A stretch of DNA of 64,000 bases from an uncultured Propionibacterium sp. (lineage in GTDB: Bacteria; Actinomycetota; Actinomycetes; Propionibacteriales; Propionibacteriaceae), in the NCBI GenBank assembly GCA_938036835.1, contig CALHWB010000033.1:1-64000 (forward strand). The letters are read 5' to 3'. Position numbers and translations under genes: made by a program. Every line of letters begins with the position of its first letter. Within the stretch, counting starts at the first letter, position 1. Below the pieces are notes generated by a model. That model made no database searches, had not been told where the DNA came from, and saw nothing but the letters and a program-made list of their open reading frames with translations. Shown here piece after piece: positions 1 through 8,937 of the stretch.

Positions 1-2
1 TC

Positions 3-575
3 CGGTATGGCGAGCGGCAGATCGGCTATCCCGAGTTGATGCGCTACGTCGACGGGGAGATCGACGAAGTCGCCTCGCTGCGTGGCCAACTCTTGGCCCA
101 GCTGCCGGCGCACTCGGTGCCCAGCCAGTGGCAGCCCCTGGCGGCGCTGCCGAGGCTATTGAACGGCAAGGTAGATCGGCATCGGCTCAGCCAGCAAGCC
201 ACCGAAATGCTGACCCGGGTGGCTCAGCCCCCGGCCTTGATCCAGCCCGCCACCGACGACCCGGAGGCGATCCTCACTCAGCTTTGGCGCGAGGTATTGG
301 GGCTGAGTGAAATAGGCCCGGAAGACGATTTCATCGCCGCCGGCGGGCATTCCTTGTTGGCAGCACGACTGGCTCGTCGCATCCGCGAGACCTTCAACGT
401 TGAGATGCGGCCGATAGAGGTGCTTACTCATCCGACGATCCGCACCGAACTCGAATGGCTGGCCACCGCCGCACGCCGGCCTTTGGGTGGCAGGGCGGTG
501 TCGTCCGAGCTGAAGGGCTCGTCGTGTGCCCACATGTTCCGGGTCTCGCGCAATTCGGAGGCGAAGCCCTGCTGA
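3..575 (+). pseudogene. Non-ribosomal peptide synthetase, C-terminal end (5' cut by window, 3' truncated)
   Basis: The frame is open from the window edge, so the gene starts upstream. The first ~60 residues look like the end of an adenylation domain (LPRLLNGKVDRHRL, the A10-type lysine region). A peptidyl-carrier domain follows with GGHSLLAARL, where the serine carries phosphopantetheine. Such modules activate an amino acid and hold it as a thioester during peptide assembly. After about position 480 the translation stops resembling the family. The same DNA read on the minus strand becomes a DUF499/Swt1-HEPN fragment, so the synthetase was cut there by an insertion or deletion and its stop at 573-575 is accidental. 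No condensation or thioesterase domain follows. Family identity is firm; loss of function is inferred from the abrupt junction. Confidence 0.8.
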
Positions 576-808
576 GCGCGCGAGAGCACACCTTTGAAGT
601 GGTAGCCCTGCTCGGTGATCGCGCGAAGCTGTACCTGCACGTCATGCTTGGCCAACGCGCGCGGTGACCCACCTCGGCGCTGGGCATCCTCCCTCGCCTA
701 CGCGGCCGGCCGGTCTGCGGTCTTGTAGACCCGCGTCATCACCTCATCCACCTCATCCAGGAGCCCCTCCTACGCCTTGCCCACCAGGTCTCGGTTGTTC
801 ATCGCCAT
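428..808 (-). pseudogene. Swt1-HEPN/DUF499 ATPase, N-terminal fragment (left copy)
   Basis: Read from 808 the frame starts MAMNNRDLVGKA, hits a TAG, then continues as LLDEVDEVMTRVYKTADRP, another TAG, and LAKHDVQVQLRAITEQGYHF. It then shows an HEPN-like RETRNMWAHDEPF element (R-x4-H). This is the start of the DUF499-type defence ATPases. The P-loop and everything beyond are missing: the fragment runs into the NRPS remnant near 480. Nearly the same N-terminus occurs at 43825-44032, so the window has two copies of the module. Two in-frame stops and the truncation make it dead. Confidence 0.72.
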
Positions 809-816
809 CGTGGCTT

Positions 817-1599
817 TTAGAACATGGTGCTTTGTGTCCCGGTGATGACATCGGTTTGCCGGGAGATTGCTTGTGGGACTCTGGAGTTCTGCTTCACCCA
901 GTCGACGGCAACCGGGGAAATCGCGCCGAGGATGCCGAGCAGGCGTTCGTGGTCCGCGGTGAGATTCCGAGCGAAGACCGGCTCGTGATGAGCGATCCGG
1001 TTACGCAGCTTCCGCAGTGATTCCAGCTTGCGGTGCAGTTCTCGGCGCCGACCAACCAGATGTGGGAACGCCGCGTGAAGCGCGGGCACCCACAGCCGCT
1101 GGTGGTACCTGTTGGCGAGGAGCCCGGTCCAGAATCCGAGGCTCAGTTCGGCCACGACATGCCCAGGGAGGGCTGCCGCGCCTTTCGCCCGTCGCGCGGC
1201 ACCGATCGCGTCAGCGACACGACTCTGCTCGAACTGGTGCAGGCCGATCTGTGCGTTTCACCAGTCATCCCGGCCGGCCAGGGCACTGAGTTCGGCATGG
1301 ATCACGTTGCGAAGCGCGACTTCGAGCACGTTGAAGCTGCCCCAGAACGCGGATGCGACCTCAATGTTCCACACGTATAGCCGTAGAGCTCGGTCCTGAT
1401 CGCCTTGGCAGGCGCGGAGATAGGTGGTGAGCCGGTCGGAGTTCAATAGGCGGGTCAGTTCAGCCTCACGCGCCCCTGGCGCCCAATGCCCGGATGCTGT
1501 AACGTGGACAGCGTAAGCCCCGGACGAGGCCGCTGACGTGGTCGCCGCGCCGGGGCAATTTCTTTGCCCAGACCCCTGTCCCTGTGGTCCAGCCGTCAT
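817..1599 (-). pseudogene. Abi-family (abortive infection-like) protein with in-frame TGA
   Basis: The N-terminal half (LLNSDRLTTYLRACQGDQDR, RALRLYVWNIEVASAFW, EVALRNVIH) and the C-terminal half (LSLGFWTGLLANRYHQRLW, LRKLRNRIAHHEPV) both match actinobacterial Abi_2-like proteins. RNRIAHHEP is the conserved HEPN-type R-x4-H motif expected of a ribonuclease. Both halves are in the same frame and are separated only by a TGA at 1258-1260, directly after a tryptophan codon, which fits a TGG to TGA nonsense change. Restored, the protein would be about 250 residues. It lies between DUF1016 and DUF499 remnants, in the same orientation. It is probably inactive; a re-start at the GTG near 1155 would lack the N-terminal half. 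Confidence 0.7.
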
Positions 1600-1880
1600 C
1601 GCTCAGCCTTCATCTTCGTCCCACGACTTACTTGTCGCGCCAGTGACGCAATAAGTTTCCAGTCATGCACGGCGCGTCCCGCTCGCAGCACGGCCACGTC
1701 GATCGAGCGCCCGATGTACCAGTTCCGCAGGATGAGGGTTGCGTTCGTTTGCGCGGCCGCGAACGTCTGCGCCCGGTCGATCAGCGCTGACACCTGTTCC
1801 ACGAGCTCGCCGCCCTCGGCGCTGACCGACTCTGCGATAGCCCGGAACGGAGTCAGGCTCGAGACAAAGTGACGGTTCGC
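1596..1880 (-). pseudogene. DUF1016 (YhcG-like) nuclease, N-terminal fragment (left copy)
   Basis: The translation reads SLTPFRAIAESVSAEGGELV, then EQVSALIDRAQTFAAAQTNA and LILRNWYIGRSI. The last two match the start of the DUF1016 N-terminal domain, in which a helical region ends in a conserved W-x-I-G-R-x-I. The PD-(D/E)XK nuclease half is absent: the frame ends at 1596, about 35 residues after the IGR motif. The same upstream segment occurs near 44380-44440 in the right copy of the module. It is a relic. Confidence 0.65.
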
Positions 1881-1922
1881 TTCGGCGCCACGCCTGGCTT
1901 CTTCTCGACCGTGAGGTATGAC

Positions 1923-2640
1923 CTAATTCTCGCCCCCTTCGAAGTCGAACGCCTGCTGCGACGAGCGTGGCGTCGAGGCGTACTTGCGTGCCTGCTCGTT
2001 CGCGTCAGCCCAAGCGCTCACCAGTCCGTTGAACAGGATCGCGTCCCTCGTGTCCTTCTTCTCGGCTTTATGAAACAGCAGGAAACCCAACTCCTTCACC
2101 GCATCCAAGTTGAGGCGTGTCTGCAACGATGGCAACATCTCGGCCACCTCGTCCAAAGTGGCGTTGATGAGCAGCAGCGCATCCCGAACGCTCATGTCAG
2201 AACCATCTGCCTCCCTAACGCGCGTAGCGGGAGAACACCGAGATGCCGGGGCCAATGGAGGCTTGAGCCAGGTCCACCGGTGCAATCGCGCCTTGCATCA
2301 GCGTGCGCAACGCTCCTGGAAGCTCGGTTCTTGGCCGCGCGATGAACGCCCGGCGGGTCGTGGCTGGTGCGTTCTTGGGACGTGGTCGGCAGGCCAGGAC
2401 GAAGCGAGGGCATTGTTGCCGCTGGTGATCATCCGATTGGGGGTTCCGGTTCGCATCGGCCAAGTGGCGGTGATCTCCCAACCGGTAGCGATCAGTCCGG
2501 TGAGGAGGGTGTGCCAGCCCGTGGCGGAAGCCCCTCGCCTGTAGTGTCTCTCGTAGTACACCATCGTTGGTACCTGCTTGTGGGAGACCGATCGGATCTG
2601 CTCAAAGACGGCGTTGAACCCATCAACGAAGCAGCCGGAT
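1923..2640 (-). pseudogene. DUF1156-type DNA methyltransferase, C-terminal fragment (left copy)
   Basis: Pieces in different minus-strand frames join into one family. These are GFNAVFEQIRSVSHKQVPTM and GWHTLLTGLIATGWEITATW, then ALRTLMQGAIAPVDLAQASI, then VREADGSDMSVRDALLLINA, ending with the tail QAFDFEGGEN before the stop at 1923. This is the C-terminal third of large adenine methylases with a DUF1156 domain, usually found with a DUF499 ATPase in defence islands. At least two frameshifts (near 2400 and 2240) separate the pieces. The catalytic N-terminus is gone, cut off where catalase ends. The same tail is seen at 44451-44725. Confidence 0.7.
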
Positions 2641-2646
2641 GGTCGA

Positions 2647-4176
2647 TCAGACGGGCAGAGCGACCAGCGGATTGCCATACATCGGATCATCCGGCAGTGA
2701 GGCCAGGGCGGTCGCCAGATCGATACCCAGGGCCTTGGCCACGCCGGCGGCGTAGGCCGGATCGGCCGCATTGCAGTTGCGGATGTGACGGTACTTCACG
2801 AACAGCGGTGCATCGCCCATGGCGCGGGCGGTGTTGCCGAACAGGGCTTCCTGCTGCTCGGGGGTCATCAGCCGGAACAGGTTGCCGGGTTGTTCGAAGT
2901 AGTTGGCGTCGTCCTGGTGCATATCCCAGAAGGCGGCATCCCCGGTTATCCTGAGCGGTGGCTCGGCGAACTCTGGCTGGGCCTGCCACTGGCCGAAGCT
3001 GTTGGGCTCGTAGTGGGGCAGATCACCGTAATTGCCATCCACCCGGCCGTAGCCGTCGCGGTGGTTGGAGTGCACCGGGCATTTGGCGGAGTTCACCGGG
3101 ATCTGTTGGTAGTTGGCCCCAAGGCGGTAGCGCTGCGCGTCGGCGTAGTTGACCAGCCGGGCCTGGAGCATCTTGTCCGGGCTCACCCCGATACCGGGGA
3201 CGAGGTTGGCGGGTGCAAAGGCGGACTGCTCCACGTCGGCGAAGAAATTCTCCGGGTTGCGGTTCAACTCGAATTCGCCAACCTCGATCAGCGGGTAGTC
3301 GCCATGCGGCCACACCTTGGTCAGATCGAAGGGGTGGTAGGGCACCTTCTCGGCATCGGTTTCCGGCATGACCTGGACGTACATCGTCCACTTCGGGAAC
3401 TCTCCGCGCTCAATGGCCTCGAAGAGATCGCGTTGATGGCTTTCCCGATCCTTGCCGATCAGCGCCTCGGCCTCGGCGTCGGTGAGGTTCTTGATGCCCT
3501 GCTGGGTGCGGAAATGGAATTTGACCCAGAACCGTTCACCCGCCGCATTCCAGAAGCTGTAGGTATGTGAACCGAAACCATGCATATGGCGGTAGCTTGC
3601 CGGAATACCCCGATCGCTCATCACCACCGTGATCTGGTGCAGGGCCTCGGGCAGCAGGGTCCAGTAGTCCCAGTTGTTCGTTGCGCTGCGCATGTTGGTA
3701 TGCGGATCGCGCTTGACGGCCTTGTTCAGATCGGGGAACTGCCGGGGATCGCGGATGAAGAACACGGGGGTGTTGTTGCCCACCATGTCCCAGTTGCCCT
3801 CCTCGGTGTAGAACTTGAGGGCGAAACCGCGGATATCGCGCTCGGCATCCGCCGCGCCACGCTCGCCGGCAACCGTGGTGAAACGAGCAAACATCTCGGT
3901 CTTCTTGCCGACCTCGCTGAAGAGCCTGGCCCGGGTGTAGGCGGTGATGTCGTTTGTCACCGTGAAGGTACCGAAGGCACCCGAGCCCTTGGCGTGCATC
4001 CGCCGTTCCGGGACGACCTCGCGCACGAAATTGGCCAGCTTCTCATTGAGCCAGACGTCCTGACTCAACAGCGGGCCACGTGGGCCGGCGGTCAGGCTGT
4101 GGCGATTGGTGGGGACGGGGGCCCCGAAATCAGTGGTCAGATGGGTTACCGGGCATTGATTGTCCTGGGCTGTCAT
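2647..4176 (-). CDS. katA: Catalase (monofunctional haem catalase, clade 3-like)
   Basis: This 509-residue enzyme converts hydrogen peroxide to water and oxygen. It shows the haem-pocket block around FARFTTVAGERGAADAERD, the distal asparagine region (MVGNNTPVFFIRDPRQFPD), RHMHGFGSHTYSFWNA, and the proximal region with the haem-ligand tyrosine (ARLVNYADAQRYRLGANY). The length is normal for small-subunit catalases. I chose the ATG at 4176 because AAAGGAG lies seven bases upstream; a start 14 codons earlier has no ribosome site. It is a single gene with about 630 bases before its divergent neighbour. A TATATT hexamer at about 4243-4248 could be its -10 box, but no clear -35 box is visible. It looks intact. 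Confidence 0.95.
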   Translation of the reverse strand: MTAQDNQCPVTHLTTDFGAPVPTNRHSLTAGPRGPLLSQDVWLNEKLANFVREVVPERRMHAKGSGAFGTFTVTNDITAYTRARLFSEVGKKTEMFARFTTVAGERGAADAERDIRGFALKFYTEEGNWDMVGNNTPVFFIRDPRQFPDLNKAVKRDPHTNMRSATNNWDYWTLLPEALHQITVVMSDRGIPASYRHMHGFGSHTYSFWNAAGERFWVKFHFRTQQGIKNLTDAEAEALIGKDRESHQRDLFEAIERGEFPKWTMYVQVMPETDAEKVPYHPFDLTKVWPHGDYPLIEVGEFELNRNPENFFADVEQSAFAPANLVPGIGVSPDKMLQARLVNYADAQRYRLGANYQQIPVNSAKCPVHSNHRDGYGRVDGNYGDLPHYEPNSFGQWQAQPEFAEPPLRITGDAAFWDMHQDDANYFEQPGNLFRLMTPEQQEALFGNTARAMGDAPLFVKYRHIRNCNAADPAYAAGVAKALGIDLATALASLPDDPMYGNPLVALPV

Positions 4177-4321
4177 AGGCAGGCTCCTTTCGGCAGCAAA
4201 TCGAAGTTGTCGTGGCACTTGACCCTGGTGGTGTGACCATTCGAATATACTGTGGGTCAGGCCGGATCATTCCCGGGCATGCCGATATCTTCCGGTGAAA
4301 TGTCTGATCGGGGCTACCTGC

Positions 4322-4346
4322 GGTAGGCGAATAAGGAGTGCCTACC
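4322..4346. repeat. Inverted repeat GGTAGGC/GCCTACC
   Basis: Perfect 7-base arms are separated by 11 bases, in the catalase upstream region. It could be a hairpin or an operator. Nothing more can be said from the sequence. Confidence 0.4.
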
Positions 4347-4364
4347 CGAATATCGTATCAAGTA

Positions 4365-4398
4365 GAATTGCCAATAAAGGTGAATTGCCAATGAAGGT
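4365..4398 (+). repeat. Tandem 17-base repeat (two units)
   Basis: Two adjacent 17-base units of the form GAATTGCCAATRAAGGT differ at one base. They are AT-rich in an otherwise GC-rich stretch. The rest of the interval 4177-4810 holds no gene I can support: the translations between 4400 and 4800 are arginine/proline-rich and resemble no family. Confidence 0.7.
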
Positions 4399-4810
4399 GT
4401 TGCCCAAATGGTTCCGGGCCCCCGGCGTGGCGCCGGGGTGACGGAGTTCGATCCGGGAGGTTGCCCGCGGCGTCGTGGACGAATCGTCCGGGCAGGGCGC
4501 CCCGGGCCCGCCTGCCCGGCCGCACACCGTCTTCCATCGGGTGGGCCGGTACGAGTGGCTGGCCTGGGACATCTGCCATCGGTGGCCGGGCCGGCTGGTG
4601 GGCCAGCGCCCGGAGTCCCCGTGCGGATGAGCCGGCCGGGTGGGCGTCGCCTGGGATACCCTGTCATGCCGGGCCGCACTGACCTGGAGTACGCGACAGT
4701 CTGCCCGATGGGGCGAGGACGGGTGTCGGCTGGGGATTCTGGATGCTGCTCGCGGCATTGGGTGGCTGCTGGTCGGCCTCGTCCGCATTGTGACCGAGTG
4801 GGGGAGTGAA

Positions 4811-5893
4811 GTGGTGGATCGAGTCCTTGGCCGGGCCAGATTGGTTGCCCAGCGACTGGTCGGGCCGGGTTTCCCGCGTCCGGTCGAGGCGGTGGCCGCC
4901 TTCGGGGCGCATCAGGGCCAGGATCTGCCGGGTGTGTTGTCGTCGTTGGCCCTGCGCACCACCAACCGGTCGATGGCCCGGGTGCTGGACGCCTTCGCGG
5001 CCGGTGAGATCGTGCGCGGCTATCCGATGCGCGGCACGGTGTTCGCGGTGGCGGCCGCCGACCTGCGGTGGATGACAGAACTGTGTGCCGGACGCAAACC
5101 GTGCCAGCCGGAGCGGATCTGGGCGGCCCAAGGTATCGACGTGTGGCATCAGGAGCGGTCAGCCGATATCGCCGTCGAGTTGTTGACCCCGGGACCGGCA
5201 TCCCGGGCCGACCTGGCGGCTCGCTGGCGGGAGGCCGGCCTAGTGACCTCCCCGGGCGCCATCTACCACCTGCTCACCGGGCACATCGCGGCCGGGCTGT
5301 TGTGTTACGGGCCAGTCCGTGATGGCGACCATCAATTGGTGCTGTGCGATGGCTGGTTGCCGGCCGGTTCGGGGATCGAAGGACGCTTCAATGGTGATCG
5401 GGAGGCGGCGGCCGCGGAACTGCTGAGACGCTATCTGGTTTCCCGGGGACCGGCCACCCTGCGGGATTTCGCCTGGTGGAGCAAGCTGCCGCTCGGCCTG
5501 GTGCGCCGGGTCTTTCCACTCATCAGGGCGGATTTCGAGGAGAACCCCGGGGATGAGCCCGGCTATCAGCGGGCCGGCCTGGCCGACGAGATCCGGCAGG
5601 TCGGCCGACAGGCCTCGCGTCCTCTGCTGCTGCCCGGTTTCGATGAGTTCATCCTCGGCTACCAGGACAGGCTGTTCGCGCTGACCGCCGCCGACCATCC
5701 CAGGCTGGTACCCGGCAACAATGGTGTCTTCCGGCGCAGCGCGATCGCGGGCGGCCAGGTGGTGGGATTGTGGAAACGGGCCGGCAGCCCGGGGCTGCGA
5801 CGTTTCGAATTGGACGAGTTCGGCCCACTTTCCGAGCGTACGCGCACGAGTCTTGCTCGCCGGTTCTCGGAGTTCCCGTTCTTCGCCGACTAG
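4811..5893 (+). CDS. Winged-helix DNA-binding protein, HTH_42 (AlkZ/YcaQ-like) family
   Basis: A protein of about 360 residues whose first 70 residues (LGRARLVAQRLVGPGFPRPV, then GAHQGQDLPGVLSSLALR) match the start of the HTH_42 superfamily. AlkZ (interstrand-crosslink glycosylase) and YcaQ belong to that superfamily. The block LPGFDEFILGYQDR near residue 280 is also typical; AlkZ-type glycosylases carry catalytic residues in a Q-x-Q/D motif, and QGQD is visible here. The open frame extends upstream to 4640, but the GTG at 4811 is preferred. GGGGAG lies just before it and family similarity begins there. The substrate is not known; DNA repair is an inference. Confidence 0.8.
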   Translation: MVDRVLGRARLVAQRLVGPGFPRPVEAVAAFGAHQGQDLPGVLSSLALRTTNRSMARVLDAFAAGEIVRGYPMRGTVFAVAAADLRWMTELCAGRKPCQPERIWAAQGIDVWHQERSADIAVELLTPGPASRADLAARWREAGLVTSPGAIYHLLTGHIAAGLLCYGPVRDGDHQLVLCDGWLPAGSGIEGRFNGDREAAAAELLRRYLVSRGPATLRDFAWWSKLPLGLVRRVFPLIRADFEENPGDEPGYQRAGLADEIRQVGRQASRPLLLPGFDEFILGYQDRLFALTAADHPRLVPGNNGVFRRSAIAGGQVVGLWKRAGSPGLRRFELDEFGPLSERTRTSLARRFSEFPFFAD

Positions 5894-6009
5894 CTGGTGT
5901 GGGGCCGATCGGGCCGGCGGTCAGCAGTTCGGTGGGCTGCCTGGTCGCGCCCGGGGCGCAACCGGGAGAAATGGGCAAGATTCTCGGCCGGGGTCGACCG
6001 GACGAAACT

Positions 6010-6229
6010 GGTGGGGCCGCTTTGGTGCGCCCGTACGGTTCTCGCCCCCAGCGGCCGACCTCCCGGTCCGACACGCGAGCCTGCCCCGAATAGCCGTGTA
6101 GCAGGCCCGTGAGGATGTGCCGGGCGGTGGATTCACCTGCCCCGCCGGGCCCCAATACGCCGAAGGCCTCGCCCCAGACTGCCGGCGGGTGCGGGCCGTC
6201 GATGGCCGCCCCGCATCCCCGGGGTAGCG
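6010..6229 (-). pseudogene. ABC transporter ATP-binding protein, N-terminal relic
   Basis: The minus-strand translation AAIDGPHPPAVWGEAFGVLG, then GPGGAGESTARHILTGLLHG and YSGQARVSDREVG, follows the N-terminus of drug-exporter type ABC ATPases. The Walker A lysine is replaced by glutamate (GAGEST instead of GAGKST). No start codon or downstream ABC domains remain. It lies directly downstream of the TetR gene at 6250, the usual place for a regulated exporter, so it is probably the decayed original target of that regulator. It is inactive. Confidence 0.55.
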
Positions 6230-6249
6230 GAATCCCGGATCATCCGGTG

Positions 6250-6912
6250 CTATGACGGGGTTCGGCGGGGTTCCTGGACGCCCAGCGCGCCGATCAGCAT
6301 CTTGACGACTTCGTCAACCACCGCCTGGACCGCCGGCTCGTCGAACCGGCCATGGCCGGTGAGCAGTTGCTCACCGGAGATGCCGAACCTGGCCATCAGA
6401 TACCAGCCGAGACCGATCAGGGTGTGCTCGATCAGCCAGGCGGCCGCGTCGGCGTCGAGGGTGGCCCGCAGTTCCCCGGCGGTCACGCCGGCAGCGATGG
6501 CCTCGCTCACCCAGCGATGAATCTGGCCGGAGGCCGTCTGCACGGTGGCCGCCACCGCCGGGGCATCGTCGGTATAGGCTCGCGCCAGGATCGACCAACC
6601 AAGCGGATCGCTGGTCTGATAGGACGCGCTGTCGGTGATCATGGCCCGCAGCAGGTCAATGAAACCCGTGCCCGCGGGGTGCTCGGCCACTCGGATGAGC
6701 CGTGCCTCCAGGGCTTGGGTGACCACGAATCCGTAGGCATCCAGCTTGTCGTCGAAGTATTGGTAGAAGCTGCCCTTGGAGACCCCGGCGTCCTGGGTGA
6801 CGCGGTCCACCGAGGCGTCCTTGAAGGAGTGCCGGGCGAATTCGGTGCGCAGCGCATCGGCCAGCCGGGAACGCTTGGGTTCCGGCAGATTGAAGAAGGT
6901 CTTGCGGGGCAC
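6250..6912 (-). CDS. TetR-family transcriptional regulator
   Basis: This 220-residue protein has a standard TetR N-terminal helix-turn-helix at about residues 25-60 (FKDASVDRVTQDAGVSKGSF, YQYFDDK). An all-helical ligand-binding domain of about 150 residues follows. The ATG at 6912 follows a CGCCTCCTATGA-rich region with weak ribosome-site signal; family alignment begins at this residue. A perfect dyad at 6938-6957 immediately upstream is its likely operator, so autoregulation is expected. The downstream partner is only an ABC-ATPase relic, so its present regulon is unclear. Confidence 0.9.
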   Translation of the reverse strand: MPRKTFFNLPEPKRSRLADALRTEFARHSFKDASVDRVTQDAGVSKGSFYQYFDDKLDAYGFVVTQALEARLIRVAEHPAGTGFIDLLRAMITDSASYQTSDPLGWSILARAYTDDAPAVAATVQTASGQIHRWVSEAIAAGVTAGELRATLDADAAAWLIEHTLIGLGWYLMARFGISGEQLLTGHGRFDEPAVQAVVDEVVKMLIGALGVQEPRRTPS

Positions 6913-6937
6913 GGCCGCCTCCTATGACTCGGCAGCC

Positions 6938-6957
6938 ATATGACTGATAAGTCATAT
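6938..6957. promoter_or_regulatory. Operator-like dyad (TetR autoregulation)
   Basis: ATATGACT and AGTCATAT are perfect 8-base arms around GATA, 26 bases before the TetR start at 6912. The size and position are typical of TetR dimer sites that overlap the promoter. Confidence 0.65.
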
Positions 6958-7113
6958 CATAGCGGGACGACCGGTCGCTGTCCCGGGGCACCGGCACAAC
7001 TCGACGGCTGCCCGGGGAAGGCGGTTGGGGCAGCCGCCAGCCGGCCAGGCGTGTCTCGTCCGCGGTCATGAAGTTGATCGAATCCGCGGGCACGCCGGCC
7101 TCAAAAACCGGGT

Positions 7114-7752
7114 TCAGCCGTTGGCGATGGGGCCGCTCGGCTCGACGGGGCCGAGCAGGAGACGTTCGGTGTCGGCCAGCAACCCGGCAAGATCTGCCGG
7201 GCTCGTCAGGTGCCCGGTCGGATCGCCGGGCAGCGCCACGGCCAGAACCGCGGGCAGTACCAGCATCTGGTAGACGCGGAAACGCAACTCCTCGTCGGTG
7301 TTTTGCCCCGTCAGACGACGCAGGGTGTCGTCCAGCACCAGGTCAACCAGGGTGCCGATCGCCTCGGGTAACTCGTCGCGCCGGATGGCCTCGCCGATCA
7401 GCAGTCGCAGGAAATCTCGATGGGGGACCAGAACGGTCTGGATGGCCTGCCGAATCAGTTCCGGCAGATCGGTATCCATGGGGCCCGGTATGGCATCGAG
7501 TAGTGCCGTCTTGGCGGTCAGCAGGTCGGCGGTGCGCAACTCGATGAGGGCATCAAGCAACTCGTCCTTGCTCTTGAAATGGTAGTAGAGATGCGAGCGG
7601 GAGACTCCTGCCCGGGCGGCGATGGCATCCATGCGGGCACCCGCGAATCCCTCACTGATGAATACTGCCTCGGCAGCCAGCAAAATCCGGTGCCTACCGG
7701 GCTGACGCAACCGGGCCGAGGCATCCGGCGAGCCAATCGAAGATGACCGCAT
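7114..7752 (-). CDS. TetR-family transcriptional regulator
   Basis: A protein of about 212 residues with a TetR helix-turn-helix near its start (GARMDAIAARAGVSRSHLYY, then HFKSKDELL), followed by a helical effector domain. Methionine codons are available at 7788 and 7752. The later one is chosen because it reduces overlap with the hydrolase stop at 7694, and similarity starts well after it. It follows the hydrolase in the same direction with coding overlap, so the two are probably cotranscribed. The regulator likely controls the hydrolase through the dyad at 8938-8969. The ligand is unknown. Confidence 0.88.
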   Translation of the reverse strand: MRSSSIGSPDASARLRQPGRHRILLAAEAVFISEGFAGARMDAIAARAGVSRSHLYYHFKSKDELLDALIELRTADLLTAKTALLDAIPGPMDTDLPELIRQAIQTVLVPHRDFLRLLIGEAIRRDELPEAIGTLVDLVLDDTLRRLTGQNTDEELRFRVYQMLVLPAVLAVALPGDPTGHLTSPADLAGLLADTERLLLGPVEPSGPIANG

Positions 7753-8917
7753 GGGCCAAGCGTAGGTTGTTGATCTGGCAGTGCGCATCGGCTCCCTCGA
7801 TCGCGGTGCAGCGCCTTAGCGTCACCGGGACGCCACGGCTGCGCAATGCCCGGGCCAGCACCCCGGTCTGCCGGCGAAGTTCCGGCCCTTCCGCGGTGCT
7901 GTAGCAGAACAGCGCGGGGCAGTTGATGGCCGTGTGGTCGACGCTGCGGGCCTGCTGGTAAACCTGCTCGACAGCTTGGACGAAATCTGAAGTGCCGAAC
8001 TGCCAAGCGTAGCGCTTCAGGCTGAGTTCGGTGGCCTCGTTGAATCCGCCGGTGCCCTTCAGCAGCAGGCGCGGCAGCCATCCGGGGACGCCCAGTGCCG
8101 CACCGAACTCCTGGCGAAAGACCTCGGCAATGTCGTGGATCGGGGTGGCCGCAATCCAGGCGGCAATCCTGGAGTCTTCGGCCACCGCCTGACAGGAGAA
8201 GTAGCCGCCCCCACTGACACCGTAGATCGCCACCCGGGTGGTGTACGGGAGCAACCTGTACAGGTGATCAATCACGGCGCGGATTGGTCGGGCCATGTCG
8301 ACGGTGAAGTACATGCCCCTGGCTGGTGTGCTGCCCTGGCCGGGTAGATCCACCAGGATCGCGTTGTAGCCCTGCTGCCAGGCGGGCAGGCCGGCAAAAC
8401 AGAACAGATCCTCCCGGCTGGTGTCGCCGCCGCCCACCATGACGATCGCGGGGCGGGGCTGGTCGTCCAGCTTGACCAGATAGCCTGGCAGGCTGGCCGG
8501 CTGCCAGGGGACCTCGATGGCCGATACCGGCGCCGACCAGTACGCCATGGCGGTGCTGAAGGCCTCCTCCATGCGTTGCCATCGATCGGTGAAGGATGCG
8601 GATTCGGGATCGGTGTATTGCAGCGCGGCCCGGTTCGCATAGCAGTCGGTCAACGCCCAGAGCCTGGCCTGCGCCGTGCCGCCCGCGGCATGCGCTGCCG
8701 TGGTCTGCCGGTGGGCGTGGTCGGCCAGTCGGCCGAATTCCCGACGCCAGGCGCTCGGGCTGGCCCCGCGAATGCGCTGGGCGGTGGCGAACAGCGGGCC
8801 GTGGCCGGTCAGCAGATCGGCCTGCCCCAGCAGATAGTTGAAGGTGAAGTCCATATCCCGGTTCGAGAACTGGATGCTGCCCCGGTGGCGCGCCATGATC
8901 CGATCGGATGATCGCAC
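7694..8917 (-). CDS. Alpha/beta hydrolase (FrsA / pseudooxynicotine-hydrolase-like)
   Basis: A protein of about 407 residues. The N-terminal ~130 residues are a helical cap-like region (SNRDMDFTFNYLLGQADLL). The hydrolase core shows the oxyanion glycines (VMVGGGDTSREDLF), the nucleophile elbow GVSGGG near residue 230, and a late histidine (GADAHCQINN). This arrangement resembles carbon-carbon bond hydrolases such as 2,6-dihydroxypseudooxynicotine hydrolase. An ATG at 8932 exists, but the GTG at 8917 has GGAGGG at the right distance, so it is preferred. A TetR gene overlaps its 3' end. The substrate cannot be deduced. Confidence 0.82.
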   Translation of the reverse strand: MRSSDRIMARHRGSIQFSNRDMDFTFNYLLGQADLLTGHGPLFATAQRIRGASPSAWRREFGRLADHAHRQTTAAHAAGGTAQARLWALTDCYANRAALQYTDPESASFTDRWQRMEEAFSTAMAYWSAPVSAIEVPWQPASLPGYLVKLDDQPRPAIVMVGGGDTSREDLFCFAGLPAWQQGYNAILVDLPGQGSTPARGMYFTVDMARPIRAVIDHLYRLLPYTTRVAIYGVSGGGYFSCQAVAEDSRIAAWIAATPIHDIAEVFRQEFGAALGVPGWLPRLLLKGTGGFNEATELSLKRYAWQFGTSDFVQAVEQVYQQARSVDHTAINCPALFCYSTAEGPELRRQTGVLARALRSRGVPVTLRRCTAIEGADAHCQINNLRLAHAVIFDWLAGCLGPVASAR

Positions 8918-8937
8918 TGCTGGACCCTCCATTCGTC

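Noticed and set aside
2647..4236. Long open frame on the plus strand opposite catalase
   Set aside because: It is a GC-rich mirror of the catalase codons; no family resemblance and no ribosome site.
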